Shown: positions 1-12,600 of the stretch, piece by piece
Numbering within the stretch: position 1 is the first letter of the stretch
Layout of the letters: each line of letters starts with the position of its first letter
Source of the DNA: Trebouxia sp. TZW2008
Lineage: Eukaryota; Chlorophyta; Trebouxiophyceae; Trebouxiales; Trebouxiaceae
DNA: 64,000 nucleotides
Direction: 5' to 3'
Assembly (NCBI GenBank): GCA_002118135.1
Contig: BDIU01000200.1
Span: 1-64,000, forward strand
The notes under the pieces: model-generated
Database searches by the model: none
What the model saw: the letters and a program-made list of their open reading frames with translations, nothing else
What the model was told of the DNA's origin: nothing
Made by a program: the position numbers and the translations under genes

Positions 1-3000
1 TATTGAGAATGGATGTGACTGTGTTGGGGATGTGTTGAAAAAGAGGGGCATGACTAGCGCGAAGTCAGCCAACACCACGTGTTGAAAACAGTCCAAATTT
101 GTGCACCAGACAGCAAACTTTCAGCTAGCCACTCTGCACCTGTCATCTGCATGCATGCGTTCTCCGAACTACTTTGTTGCGTGAAGGCACAGCCCTGACA
201 GCACACAGCACCAACATGCAGTGAAGCGCCTGAGTTCCTTTAGAAGAAACACGGACAGTTAGATCTGTAGCAAACATAAGTGTGCCTTTGCAATCAGGAC
301 ATTACGCCAGATGCAGCATCAAATGTGATTCGTCCATATAGAGTACAAGTCCAGACACCTGACGTAGCGTGAGCACAGATGCATGCTGGTCATCTTGTCA
401 AGGAAACTTCAAGTCATGCAGGGTGTGCACCAGCAGACCAACATGTATGTAGGTCTCGATTCTAGCAACTGTCTGATGGAAACTTGCATTTGCATGGGAC
501 ACAAGGTCTCTTGGACAGGCACAGGCAGGAAAAGGAGGCTGTGGTCAAAAGGCGGTACTGTCCCTTTGTGCAGTCTGCCAGTCAGCAAGAGCGTCTGATT
601 TCACCTTCTGCAGCATCTGAGACACCTGCAAACAGAGAACGTCTGCTGAGTCCAAGGCAGCAATGCATCATTTCAAGCAATGGCAGCCTCACCAACATGA
701 ATAGTTTCTGAACATCAACAATCTGATGGCGACACAGTGTGCCGGAGTGACTACTGATTGGTGGGAAAGTGTGGACTTTCAGCACAAGCATAGCTTGCAT
801 GCTGAGTCCATGGACCACGCATTGCTGCTCATGGCTTCACGCTGTTTGCAGACTCAATGACAATCAGATTAGATTAAACCTAATAGTGCACCACAGACAG
901 CCAGATGTCATGCTGCTTTCCTGAAGGCAACTGAGAAAGAATACTCTACAACATGCAGAAACTCCTGTACCTGCGAGTGACCGCTAGTTTTGAGCGTGAG
1001 CAAACAATGTTGTGACACATGCCGCAGTGGAACTTTGGCATTTGCAGAATGAGAATGGCAATATGCCGCAAGCAACACATAGGAGTAGACATTGAGCTAC
1101 CTCTGTTCTCAAACTGTCCTGCTGTGACACAAGCAGCCAGCAGGCCTGCTGCAGCTCAGGGCAACTTGCTCTTAACAGCCCTATTAGCTGCTTCAGAGCT
1201 GCCTCACAGGGGTGGCAGCTCAGCTGCTCCAGAGCCTCCAATACTTTGCGCAGTGCCTCAGCTGCGGCTACGGTGGGCACAGCTGTGGCAGGCTGAAGAC
1301 TTTGCAGAGCTGTATCTGCTGCAGTGAAAATGCGAGCCACACTTTTTGCCTGCATCAGGTGGCAGATCAATTGTGGATGTTTGCAGAGTGAAACAGACAA
1401 GATTGCGGAGCTATGGTTGGGACTTCGAGGACCTGAGGAGCTTGTTTGAAAGTGCTCTGTGGACAGACTTTGGGCTTTCATAACTTCACACTTCAGGCTT
1501 CCTGCTGCAGCCTGTTGCAGATGCAGCAGAGACAATGGACTGCTTGAGTCAGAGTGCAAGCAGCATTGTCTATGTTTAGCAAAGGTGACTCGAGCCTTCA
1601 GTCATGTAAGTGCTGGCAAGAGCTTGTGCTGAGACATGAGGCATCACAGCCGTGTCTGCTATTGTGAAGGTGCGAGCCAGATTTTTGCCTGCATCAGGCT
1701 GTTGCTTGAGTGTCAATGCAAGCAGCATTAACTGTTTTGTTCAGGAAGTATTGGGCACATCTTCAGCCATGCAAGTGCTGGCTTGAGGAGTTTGGGATAA
1801 CATGATGCAGCACCAGAGCAGCTTGGCACTGGGGCCAACGTGCGTTGAACAGTTGCCAAATGCTGCATGCATTGTAACAGCAGCTGTAAGGTACATCATG
1901 CTAACAAAAGCCGCAACTGCAGCAAATAACATCTCCACAAGCTTTTTGTGAAAGCATGAACACGCGTCAGTCTGCTGTCACAGAGGGGTCTAGACTTTTT
2001 CACTGACTTGGCGGCCGAGGCAGCTGATACACTGGCTCAACACTATTTGATGGACAGTAAGATGACTCAGCAGTGCCTGCCGAAAAATGACATGTTCTGA
2101 TGGGCAGCAAACGTGTCACTTATTTGCAGGGTCTATTGATGCATGAGGGCAAAGAGCCAGACAACAACCCTTTATGGCAACCTCGCACATTAGCAAGGTC
2201 AGCCGTACCTGAGAGGCTTGCAAGGACCGCATGTAGTGCAGCTCGTGCTCCAGGGTCTGCTGCTTTGCATTTTGCATGCTTTCTTGCAGCCTGAGCCTGC
2301 CATGCATACACAAAATTTCAATACTTTCAGCAGCTGAATTCATGCCTTCAGCTTTCGCTCCAGGGTCTGCTTTGACTTTTGCATGCTTTCTAGGAGCCTC
2401 GGCTGACAGGAGATCCTGCAGAATGAGAATAATCTCAAATTAGAATGCAGGTTCTGCTGCTGAGCACCTTGAGTCCTGCCCGCAGCTCCAGTCTCTACTG
2501 CAAGCATGACCTGAAACATTATCTGAAATACTTCATTGATGACTTCAGGGTTGATACTGACCGCATGCTGGTTGCAGGCAAATTGCTGTTCCATTTTGTC
2601 AGCCTGAAGAACCCTGTATGAACAGTCTCAATGACAAGAGCAGTCGACGTGAACTTAGGGGAGCTCTAAATAAACACTCTCTCTGTCAAGAGCAGTTGAC
2701 ATGATCTAAGGGGAATGATCATGCAATTTGACGTCAGTAGATGTAGAGCCACACCAACCAGTACCATCTTGAATGCAGGTCTTGAGTTGTGTAGGTTCAG
2801 CTGGTCATGACGCAGAGTGATTAAACCGGAGCAATGGTATCATGGAAGAAGACCACTGTAATTTGTGCTTCAATTGCTCTTTGTCGATTTGGCTGCGCAT
2901 GGCTCATGCTTTACGTTGTTCAGATTTTGTGGGCTTCACTTTTGGCTTCATTGTTGGCTTCACTGTTGATGCAGATTGGGCCTGTATACCTTTGCACCAA

Positions 3001-3500
3001 ATCGCTGAGCACTTTCTGAATCAATGCTCTGTCCTTGGGCGCCGCATGAAGTGGCAGCTGCGCAAGCAGCTGCTTCACTGAAGGCACCTGACTGGCTGGC
3101 TGTGCTTGAGTCTCCTATAAAGCAAGCCATCATGAGTTCATTTTTCAATCTTGTCATGCTGGTGCTGAGTTACAGACATAGACTGTCTCATAATGTGGCT
3201 GTGATGGTATGTACAGTCAGTCATTGCGTTTTCATGTTTAGCTGATGCTGCCACCACTGTACCACTGCAGGCAACTGGCTTGTAGGCTAAGATCAAGCTC
3301 TCTGCACAACTGGCCTTTACTTCATCAGGGACCCAAAACAGGCGAGCAAAGTGCTTAATCATTATCAACATCATCAATTGCGGCATGTGTCTTGTTTTGA
3401 GCATGGACCTGCCATAGACAATGTGCCTGAGGCAACTTCACCAGTCACTGACTGGTGGTCAGCAGTGTTGGCTGCCAACTCAGTACATGCAAGCACAATC
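1..3500. other. No recognised gene; AT/GC-balanced repeat-poor DNA
   Basis: I see no conserved protein family here. One exon-like island on the minus strand (about 1108-1362) is listed separately. A short degenerate copy of that island's start lies near 1625-1700, so even this stretch shows local duplication. The rest (1-980 and 1740-3500) shows only short open frames without family resemblance. Confidence 0.4.
1108..1362 (-). CDS. Possible exon of an unrecognised minus-strand gene
   Basis: On the minus strand an open stretch rich in Leu, Ala and Glu follows a TGCAG-type acceptor near 1362 and runs to a possible GTAGCT donor near 1108. The peptide reads like amphipathic helix (ALRKVLEALEQL, then ALKQLIGLLRASCPEL). 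A broken copy of the start of this stretch occurs about 320 bp upstream in gene direction, the same edge-duplication habit seen in the certain genes of this window. No domain is recognised. It could be chance. Confidence 0.25.
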
Positions 3501-3505
3501 AGCAC

Positions 3506-3830
3506 CTGTTATGCAGCGCCAGTCCAGACTGTGCTGTGCTGCCCAGCTGCTGTGACAGCAGCTTGATGGCGCCCAGCATGAAATGCAGCAAAATCGACCA
3601 ATTTTACCTTTAAGCAACTCTGTAAGGTCTCCTCACCTGTTATGCTGCGCCAGTCCATTGTGTGCTGTGCTGTCCAGCTGCTGTGACAGCAGCCTGTCAG
3701 CGCCCAGCATTGATACTTGCTGCCAGCAAGGTTGTACATTCTCCCTACCTGTTTTGCTGTGCCTGCCCATTGGGCACTGACGTGTCCGGCTGCTGTGACG
3801 ACAGCCTGTTGGCGCTCAGTATGGGTGGCA
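3506..3830. repeat. Three-copy tandem repeat, about 110-130 bp unit
   Basis: Units begin near 3506, 3638 and 3749. Each carries a CAGCTGCTGTGACAGCAGC-like core followed by a GGCGCYCAGCAT-like segment. The copies have diverged. No coding exon is identified to which they could belong. Confidence 0.7.
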
Positions 3831-3849
3831 GCACTGCCAAACAGCACCC

Positions 3850-5150
3850 CTCTGCTGGGCAGGAGGGCCGCCAGGTGAGTCAGCTGGTGGGTGGCCTGCG
3901 CTGTGGCCTCTGCCGTCTCTGCTGTCTCGACCTGTCATCATACCAATGGTGACATGATGGGCAGTGCACGCAGAGGTTGCTCAAGGGGGCAGAATGGACA
4001 ACAGCACCAGCAATTAGCAAACATAGACGGCTGAGAGACAGCAAAGAGGCGAGCAGCCTGTGCCAATGCTGTTTCCGTCTCCGCAACTGCCAACTGCGTC
4101 GCCTCTCCTGCATTGACCACGTCGGGGTTACAATCTCTTTCAGGCATCTGAGTCCACATGAAGAAGAGCAGGAGCCTCTAGCAGGGATCTGAGTCAACAT
4201 GAAGAAGAGCAGGGAAGATGCCATGTTCCTCAAGCAGCCTGTGCTGAGAGCTAAGCCTGCAACAAGCCGTGAACAGAAGCCTCAAGGGGCCACAAGCAAG
4301 GCCTTCTGTGCAACTTTGGTCATCAAGCAAGAGTTGAGGTGACCAGACAACAACTAACAATATGCTTTATGCTGATGAGCAACGAACTTGCTTGTGGTGG
4401 GAAAGTGCTGAAGAAGAACAAAAGTAAGCACAAAGCATCTGCATGATGGATGTTGCTTCATTTCCAGCAATGCCGTTTCGTTATGCAATGCTGTTCAGGT
4501 AAGTAGTACTTTGTCATCTGCAGTGATGCTATGCTGCCATGCTGTGTAACTTGAACCAATGTCATGCTGTTGATGTGAATGCATGTCTTGAGCTGGAGCA
4601 TTTGAGCAAATCTCAGCAAACATACATGACATCTATCTGCCTACCATCATGTTCAAGAATAGCACGCACATTGTATCTGCAGCCTTGCAGCTGCTTGGCG
4701 ATTGACCAAAGACATGCAGGGAAGCACAGCAGCTTGTAGCAACTTTGTCAGGCAGCCTACAGTGAGTGTCAGATGTGCTTGAAGAGAAGCTATCACAAGC
4801 AAAGCAACTAAATCTTACCTGCAGCCTTGCTGCTGCTTGGGGATTGACCAGAGACACGCAGGGAAGCACAGCAGATCTCAACAACACTGTCAAACTGCCC
4901 AGCCTTGGCGCCAGACTTGCCAGCTGAGACTCCAATAGCTGTATTTTGGTGGGGTCAAGCGCCAACGCCCCCCGCCCCTCACAAACATCTACACACAGAC
5001 CGATTCTATCTGTCAGGCCTACTGCATACGCAGGTACATCTAGTGCACGCTGACAGCCGACTCAGTCTTGCTAGGCATGCGTTGTTGATTTTGCCCTTAC
5101 TGCTGTGAGATCAGAGCCCATACTACACATTTAGGAACACAGAATTGCAA
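3850..5150. other. No gene seen
   Basis: There are only short overlapping frames on both strands and no family resemblance. A near-repeat of CTGCAGCCTTGCWGCTGCTTGG with a following GACACGCAGGGAAGCACAGCAG-like stretch occurs near 4678-4735 and 4820-4873, a local two-copy duplication. Confidence 0.4.
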
Positions 5151-5219
5151 AAGCTCTGCTGATGGCCTGCACTGCTTGGCTCATGTGTTCCACAAACAAA
5201 TCACAGTACCCACGCTTGA

Positions 5220-6310
5220 GCTATGCAACACCCAATCAACAAGGCTTGGTATCTGACCTGCAGAGCTTAGCCCATATGACGACAGCACATCACTGCCAGA
5301 ATGTGGAGACAGGGCATGCTCCATTCAACTTCAGCTCTCGAGACAGATAACACAGCAACCAAGCAAGAGCAAGCCAGCCAGCACACAAGACTGAGCATGA
5401 ATGTAGACATACAGGAAGGCAAACTTGCATATCCTTTGGATCTGACCTGCAGTGCTTAGCCCAAGCGATTTACACAGACATCAGCTACCGGCTACACAAA
5501 TACCCACTTTTGAGATATACAACAATCACAAGCAGCAAGGCTTTGGATCTGACCTGCAGTGCTCAGTCCATGTGATGGCGCCACACCACTGCCAGGCGCA
5601 GCGAAGTAGGGCATGCTCCATACATCTTCAGCTTCACAGCCAGCAAAACCAGAGACAGGGCGTGCTGAAGGAACAGCAGCCCTAGCTTGAGCAAGACTGG
5701 CTTGCTTTTTCAATCTACATGACCACATGGCAGCACTGAACCCAAAACATTGCTTTGTTGGGATAAAAAGTGCTGCTTGCTTGGCTGGAGGGAAAGTAGG
5801 GAAGGCTCCATACGTCTTCAGTGTCACAGCCATCAATAGGGTTTGCTGGAGAAACGGCAGCTCTAGCTTGAGCAAGATTGGCTTGCTTTCTCAACCTACA
5901 TGTCCACATGGCAGGACTGAAACCAAAAATATGCTTTGTTGGGGTCAAAAGTGGTGCTTCCTTGGCATGGCAGGGTATGGGGAGTAGGGTATGCTCCATA
6001 CATTTTCAGCCTAAAAGTCAGCAAAGCCAGCAATAGGGTGTGCTGTAGATACAGCAGCCCTAGCTTGAGCAAGGCTTGCTTGCTTTTTCAAGCTGCATAA
6101 CCGCATGGCAGAGGTGAAGTCAGAGACATCCTTTGCTGGGTCGAAAATGGTGCTTCCTGTACGCGCCACGAAATGGGAAGTAGGGCATGCTCCATACATC
6201 TTCAGCCTCAAAGTCAGCAAATATTGCAACAGGGCGCGCTGAAGGAACAGCAGCTCTAGCTTGCGCAAGGCTTGCTTGCTTTATCAACCTACACAACCAC
6301 GTGGCACGGC
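5220..6310 (-). repeat. Tandem array, about 190 bp unit, open on the minus strand
   Basis: At least four units share GTAGGGCATGCTCCATACAT (starts near 5607, 5797, 5983 and 6180), with degenerate units upstream from about 5230. Read on the minus strand, each unit encodes a similar peptide containing LAQARAAV and then EAEDVWSMPYF, so the units may be copies of one exon edge. Units drift out of frame with one another. Period and orientation resemble the exon-edge arrays found in the certain genes. The parent exon is not identified. Confidence 0.75.
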
Positions 6311-6672
6311 TGACTTCAGGTGAGATGCTGTCTTGAGTGGAGAGTAATGCTAGACCCAAGTTGCTAAGCATGCTCAGGTGCAGAAGGACATTGCATCAGG
6401 GAGTTTGTGGAGCCATCAACATACCTTTCTCAGTAAGCAATTGGCAACACAAAGTGCTGCTTTGCACAACCATTCTGGCACCCTGACAATTGTGGTGTTT
6501 ACGCAACAGGCCTGCCTCTCAGGCTGATACACACTCTCAATACAATTTGGCAGCGTTCAATCTGGCAGATGCTGGACCGCCATAGACTACACATGGGCTG
6601 ACAGGAGGCGGAATAAGTCCTGCCATGTCATGTAGCAATGCCCGTGTGAGATTGGGCAGTTGCATTGCATAC

Positions 6673-6830
6673 CTGCTCAGCCTCGTAAGTGTGAGTTTGC
6701 TATAAGTCAAGATATCTGCCATGGGCTGTGGCCCCTGAGCTCCCAAAGCAGCACCTTTTGCCATGGTGATCATCTGGTGCGTCAGCTCGTCCAAGATATT
6801 TTCATACTCTGATGCCAGTTCTGATCTGCT
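6673..6830 (-). CDS. Probable exon of an unrecognised minus-strand gene
   Basis: A minus-strand open block begins after a TTTGCAG acceptor at 6831 and ends at a CAG|GTATGC donor at 6673. It encodes a helical peptide (SELASEYENILDELTHQMIT, then an LTYSKLTLTRLSR-like end) with normal coding character. Together with the islands at 7925-8142 and 1108-1362 it suggests a multi-exon coiled-coil protein transcribed leftward. The family is not recognised. A bZIP-type regulator is one possibility, but no basic region is visible. Confidence 0.35.
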
Positions 6831-7199
6831 CTGCAAAGCAGAATGGACTTTTTGACTTGACAGCAATGCGCTAGCGTGGTGCTGTGCAAAGATGGCTGCG
6901 CTGCTTGAAGAAGGCTAAAAAGATATGTGCATGTAACAATATGTAGAAACCTGCATTTTTGCATATAGTCTGCCATAAAAATTGCCAGCAAGTGCTTCAG
7001 CAGGGACACCATGGCTGCAATGCAAGCAACTGCTAGGAAGCAGCAGATCAAATGCAGCAGTCATGTACAGCATGCTGTGACAGGAACATCATAAGAACTT
7101 GTGCAGGATATTTTGCCCAACAATACAAGCAGTAAGCACCTGCAGTGCTGTCTGCTGTAACACGCATTGGCGCTCCAATTGAGCGCACTTCATCTTGAG

Positions 7200-7860
7200 C
7201 ATTTCTTCTCGGTTGAGCTGAGCTGTGACTGCTGCTGCACTGCAAACACAGCATGTGATTACTGCTGCACCATACATACATCATGGTATTGCTGCTGCAT
7301 TGCACACAAAGCATGAGTTTGCTGCTGCAACATACAGACATCGTGGGGTTGCTGATGCACTACAGACAGCATTGAGCCTCTGCTGCCCTTTGTTCATCAC
7401 AGGTTTGCTGCTGCACTGCGCACACAGCATGTGATTACTGCTGCATCACACATACATCATGGGTGGCATTACACATGGCAGTGAGTTGCTGCTGCACTAC
7501 AGACAAAGCATGTGCCGGTCGCTGCTCTAGAGACATGGCACATCATTGCGGCTGAGCTGAGCTGTGGCTGCTGCTGAACTGCACATACAGCATGTGATTA
7601 TACTGCATCATATATTCATCATGAGGTTGCATGACACACCGCATGTGCATACTGCTGCACCAAACATACATCACGGGGTTGCTGATGCACTATAACAGCA
7701 TCAAGCCGCTGCTGTCCTTTGTCCAGTACACATTTGCTGCTGCATTACACACAAAGCATGTGCTGATTGCTGCCCCAGAGATGTGGCACGTCATTGCAAT
7801 ATACACAGTGTGTTTGCGGCAGCAAATTGTGTGTACGCTGCCACACTGATGTGACATGAT
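7200..7860. repeat. Degenerate tandem repeat, about 50 bp motif
   Basis: Alternating motifs of the type GCTGCTGCACTGCACACAA, CAGCATGTGATTACTGCTGC and CATACATACATCATGG recur about ten times with substitutions. The array sits between two minus-strand exon-like islands (6673-6830 and 7925-8142), as expected for an intron of that candidate gene. Confidence 0.6.
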
Positions 7861-7924
7861 ATTAGAGCAGGTCTGATCTTGCAGATAGACTTGCACTGAA
7901 ATGCTGTATTGGCAGACAATACAC

Positions 7925-8142
7925 CTGAGTCTGTATTAGCAGCATCAGCTGGAGGTCTTGCTGAGTTGCTCTGTCTCTTGCTTGAAGGCAATTTTGAAGC
8001 TGCATCCCTGTTGCTCATGCTGTGCTGATCTGGCGCCTGACTGGGCGAAACTCCAACAATTTCTAGCAGGTGGCGTAAGTGCTGCACTTCATCCTGGAGA
8101 GCTGCATTCTGGGCTGCCAAAAGAGCATCAGGTTCAGCTTTG
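7925..8142 (-). CDS. Probable coiled-coil exon, minus strand
   Basis: The block starts after a CCTTGCAG acceptor and ends at a TCAG|GTGTAT donor. It encodes LLAAQNAALQDEVQHLRHLL, a heptad-like stretch as in leucine zippers, followed by a polar Ser/Pro/Arg-rich linker. Another coiled-coil-like open block lies upstream in gene direction near 8520-8634. I infer the 5' part of the same leftward gene as 6673-6830. No start codon or basic DNA-binding region was found, so the bZIP idea is only a suggestion. Confidence 0.35.
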
Positions 8143-8659
8143 CTGCAAGGCACGGCAGCTTTGGTGTGTGCGGTCTGCCAATGCTGGAGACAACAATTTT
8201 CACGCCAGGTAATTCACAGCTGGAGCTTGAGGTCTGCCAATGCTCTAGGCAACATTGTGCACGCCAAATACCTCACAGCTGGCAATAACACAGATGCCGC
8301 AAATCTCCATGCAGATGGCTCAGCAGCTGAACTGTTGACAAGATGCAGCCATGTTTGAAATGTCAAGCTACTGTATCAGCAGACATAAGTGCTGGATGCA
8401 CATAACAGCTCCACAATGTGCATCGTGAGTCTGTCAAAAACAGCATCATGCATCTGAGGAGCACACCTATGTCTTCCTGCTTTCTGCATGTGCTCTATGG
8501 TCATGCACTTGCCAGCAGGTGTTGGCACCTCAACATGCCAGTCAGCACTTGCTGGCGCAATTGCGCCAGCATGGCCATTTGTGCTTTGTGGTGTTGCACG
8601 TCTGCTGTTTCTGTGATTTGCAGCGCCTGGCATGATCGCTGACAAGCAGAAGGTTCTTT

Positions 8660-9652
8660 GCTTGAGATGAAGCAGAACCAAGGATATCTATTTGCTACAT
8701 GTTTTTGTTGTCCATATGCAATAGTTGTTGGGGCTTTACTTGTTGCAGCTGCATGCTTGTCTAGGACCAGAGCAGGACCAATAGTGACAGAAAATCATGG
8801 TCAGTAATGATTGCCAGCTTTCACGGCTGCCGTTTTACAAGAGCTAAGGCACTCTGATCAAGGATGCTTGATCACCCGCGCAGGTGATCGGTGGTGCAAA
8901 CGGTCCTGCCGCAGCTCTGCATACGGTTCAAGCACGTAGACACGGCCGCCACGTGCAATTCAGCAACGACGTGAGATACAGTACGAGCAAGAATCCAATC
9001 GAAGCTTCGCTCCCGGCTTCATCGGTTCAGCAGCGTGCAGAGGCAAAGGTCTTGCCCCACGTGCGTCACGCTGTATTGGTCACGCTTGTATCGTAAGTGC
9101 CGCGTGTAACCAGCCGCAGCGATGAAGGGCTCACAATTGTGAAGAAGAAGATGTTCAGCTAAAATGCAAATTATAGTTTTGACTGGATATACTGCTCTTA
9201 AGTACTAAACCCCATCCGAAATTGCCAAAGGAAATTCTGGGCAGGGAGTGAGGTTCCGAGGCGCGAGACTGTTTGGCCCTCTCGACTTGGCTATCCTTGC
9301 CTACAGTCGCACAAGTACACGCGTGCTTGTTTTTTGGCTGCTGTTCCAGCGCCGGACCGCCTACCTGCTACTACGGGTTTGCGGGAGTACCTCCAAGCTC
9401 AAGTTCGCTTTCAGGTGATGTCACGCAGCCTCTACTGCTATCCTCGAAAATATTCCCCGCCCATTTGCCGCTATTACGTGTACACAGCCACCTCGCAATA
9501 CTCTTGTGTTGCTGCTCGATACAACGACTAGCAAATTGGCTGCTTTGCCGCAAATTTGATCCCAACCGTTCCGGCTGTCTTGCCCAGTAAGCAGCCTTAG
9601 CCAAAGCACTGACACGGTCTGTGTTCCTGTAGACACATTTATTCATAAGACA
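8660..9652. other. Intergenic/5' region of eEF3; possible leader exon
   Basis: This separates the leftward coiled-coil candidate from eEF3. A plus-strand open block from about 8882 (after CCCGCGCAG) to 9091 (before TC|GTAAGT) has splice-like borders and could be a 5' leader exon. Its peptide resembles nothing known to me. No TATA-like element stands out. Confidence 0.3.
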
Positions 9653-12600
9653 ATGACTTCAGTAGCATCACACGCTACTGCCGCACCTCAGCAAGTCAAG
9701 GGCGGCCTTCACAACGTTCAGTCTCAGCAGAGCATACTGGACGTCGCCAAGATCGAGGAGGGTGTGCAAGACATCGACCTGCAGGCTAAGGCACCAGGTC
9801 AGATACACGTTCAAAGCCTCTCAGGCAGCTGCGCTGTTGTTGGCTGCTGGACTTAAAGCTCTGCTGCAGGTCCTGCTGCAGCATATCTTGTACTTACTGG
9901 TGCTTGTGTCTGCAGCTTTCCAAGCCCTGTTTGAGAAGCTGACCAGCGGCGCCTCCACTGCTGACCGCAAGGCAGCTGCTCAGGATGTTGTTGAGCAGAT
10001 GAAGGCCGGAGGAGCTGCATCTTTTGCGGTAAGTCTGTTGTCTGCTATTGTTGCTGGTCCTAGTACTGTACAGGCTTTGCACCTTCAGCTATTTTCTGAC
10101 GTAACCTGACCTGACCGCGACCAATTTTGCTTTGTCTTGTTACAGGCTGGCGGCATTGTTGACAAGGTCAAGGTCGCTGCAGAGGACAAGAGTGCTGAGG
10201 GTGGCCTATTTGCTGTCAAGGCTCTGGCTGAGACAAAGGATGCCACTGCTGAGGCATATGTGGTTGCTATGCTGCCCATTGTCCTGGACAAGTACGCTGA
10301 CAAGGTATGCACATTGTCTTCATCACAATGACTATGCAGAGCGTTCAGAGGCATTGGCTTTCACAAGCACTTCACTCCCTTGTCTAAGCTGCGCTTAGCT
10401 TGTTAAGTCCACGTCCTTTTTATTGTGAAGTGCCTTGTCTAGGTCAGTTATGCACTTTATCTGTCCAGTTCCTAGTTGCCAAAAATTTTGCTTGAAGCTT
10501 TTTGCAGCATCAGCTTCAAGTGTTGACCTTGTTGTTTTCAACCGCATTACATCATAAGCTTATTACACCATCAACTGACATCATATGTCACAGTCTGGTA
10601 TTTGCTGACATTGTCATACTTCATTTTGCAGTCTAAGGCTGTGGCCACAGCTGCTGCTGAGGCAGCCACTGCCATCCTTGCCAACATGAACGGCAACGGT
10701 GTGCGCTTGGTGTTGCCAATGCTGTTTGAGGCCATGGGCCAGAAGCAGAAGTGGCAGACCAAGGTGGGCGCCCTGCAGCAGTTGGGTGCTCTGACCAAGA
10801 CTGCCCCTGCTCAGATGAAGCTGGCTCTTCCAGACATTGTCCCCGCTGTTGCTGGCTGCTTCGCTGATGCCAAGCCTCAAGTCAAGGTAAGCTGAATACA
10901 CTAGTCTGTATCTGTGCCCTGCACATTATGCATTGCTCTCATCATACATTACCTGCTGAAGCCGCTCCTTCCAGACGTTGTGCCTGCTCTTGCTGGCTGC
11001 TTTGCTGATGCTCAGCCTCAGGTCAAGGTGAGCTGCTATTGCAGTCTGATACTGTGCCACACACACCATGCACTGCTTTCATCATAAAACGCTGTCCAAG
11101 CCGCTTCTTTCAGACATTGTTCTGGTGGGACGGGATGCTTTGTTCATGCCAAACCCCTCAAGTCATGGCCAGCTTCCTGCAAACCTCACATGCATGTGTT
11201 GTTTGTCACTGTTTTTCAAAGTGCACTGTTTTCAGGGCAGTATATGCTCAGTTGCACTTGAGCTGTGCCTGAGGCTGTGCTGCTCTGAGTTCAGTGAATT
11301 TCGGACAATGGTGAGAAACAAGACATACACGCCATGACACTCGTCCACGCTGTGCCTAATGATTTTTTCAGCGCAAGGGGCTAAAGAGCTGTGGGATGTT
11401 ATTGGCCCTTGTCTGATTAAACCTGCACTTATTAGCTACGCTGCGTTGTTGATCTCTGCTTATCATTCACCTGTGGTACTCTGTAGCTGTGATGTTTCTT
11501 CCCTTTTCATGTCGCAAAAGTCTGACTGTTTTTTCCCTTGCAATTGCGCTTGATAGCTGTGACATACTGTCTCAAAGCTAATGCTCTTGTTTCTGTCCTG
11601 TGCAGACTGCTGCCATCAAGACCATGAACCAGGCCTGTGCAGCTGTGGGCAACCGCGACATTGAGAAGTTTGTGCCAGCCCTCATCACCGCCATGGCTAA
11701 CCCCACGGAGGTGCCAGAGACAGTGCACAAGTTGTCAGCCACCACCTTTGTGCAAGCTGTGGAGGCTCCCGCTCTGTCTATCATGGTGCCTCTGCTTGTC
11801 AGGGGCCTGCGTGAGAGGCAGACTGCCATCAAGCGCAAGTCTGCTGTCATCATTGACAACATGTCCAAGCTGGTGGACAACCCAGCTGATGCTGCTGTCT
11901 TCCTGCCCAGGTTGGGGCCTGCAATGCTTTCTTGTGTGCAGTCAGTTTGCTCCTTGATGTTGTCATGACACTGAATGTTGCAGAGTCAGTGTGCGTGACA
12001 ACCTATTCAGTGTCTGCTTCATGTGCTGTTCAGAGTGGCATTTGTCAGGGTCATTCTTGAGTCCAATGCTGCTGCTTGGTCGTTCATGGCCTTCACCACT
12101 TGTTGTTGTCAAAGCAATGTAGCAGTCTTGCCGCTGTTTGGCCTTGGGCTGCTGCATCTCTGGACTTAGCCAATGTTGTTATTTCAGATGCTTTCCTTTG
12201 CTGATGTTTGTTGAGCAATTATGCTTGCAATGGGCGCTGACGCTTGTGTGCAGGCTGCTGTCCAGTGATGAGGATGGTGCCAACAATTTGGCGTTTTAAG
12301 AGTGCTGCCTGGCAGCAGGCAAAGCTTCACAACATCAAGGGGCCTAACTGCTTGCTTCCATATGCTTGTTTTGCAAAGTGATGCCAAGAACATTGCTGAC
12401 CCGGAGTGATGTGCAGTAGCAGCCAAGGCTCCTTGAAACAAGGCAACCTTAACAACATCAAGGCAACCTCAATGTCTAATACCAAACTGCTTGTTATGCA
12501 GGCTGTTGCCAGGTGTTGAGGACGTTGCCAAGAATGTGGCTGACCCAGAGTGCCGTTCAGTAGCAGCCAAGGCTCATGCCACACTGCTCAAGGTTGGTGC

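Noticed and set aside
8581..8650. Basic stretch (DHARRCKSQKQQ) as a bZIP basic region
   Set aside because: The frame stops soon after and does not join the zipper-like exon at 7925-8142; the alternative frame here is only weakly coiled-coil.
8884..9096. Plus-strand ORF upstream of eEF3 as an independent gene
   Set aside because: It has splice-like borders but no family resemblance and no partner exon; noted only as a possible leader exon.
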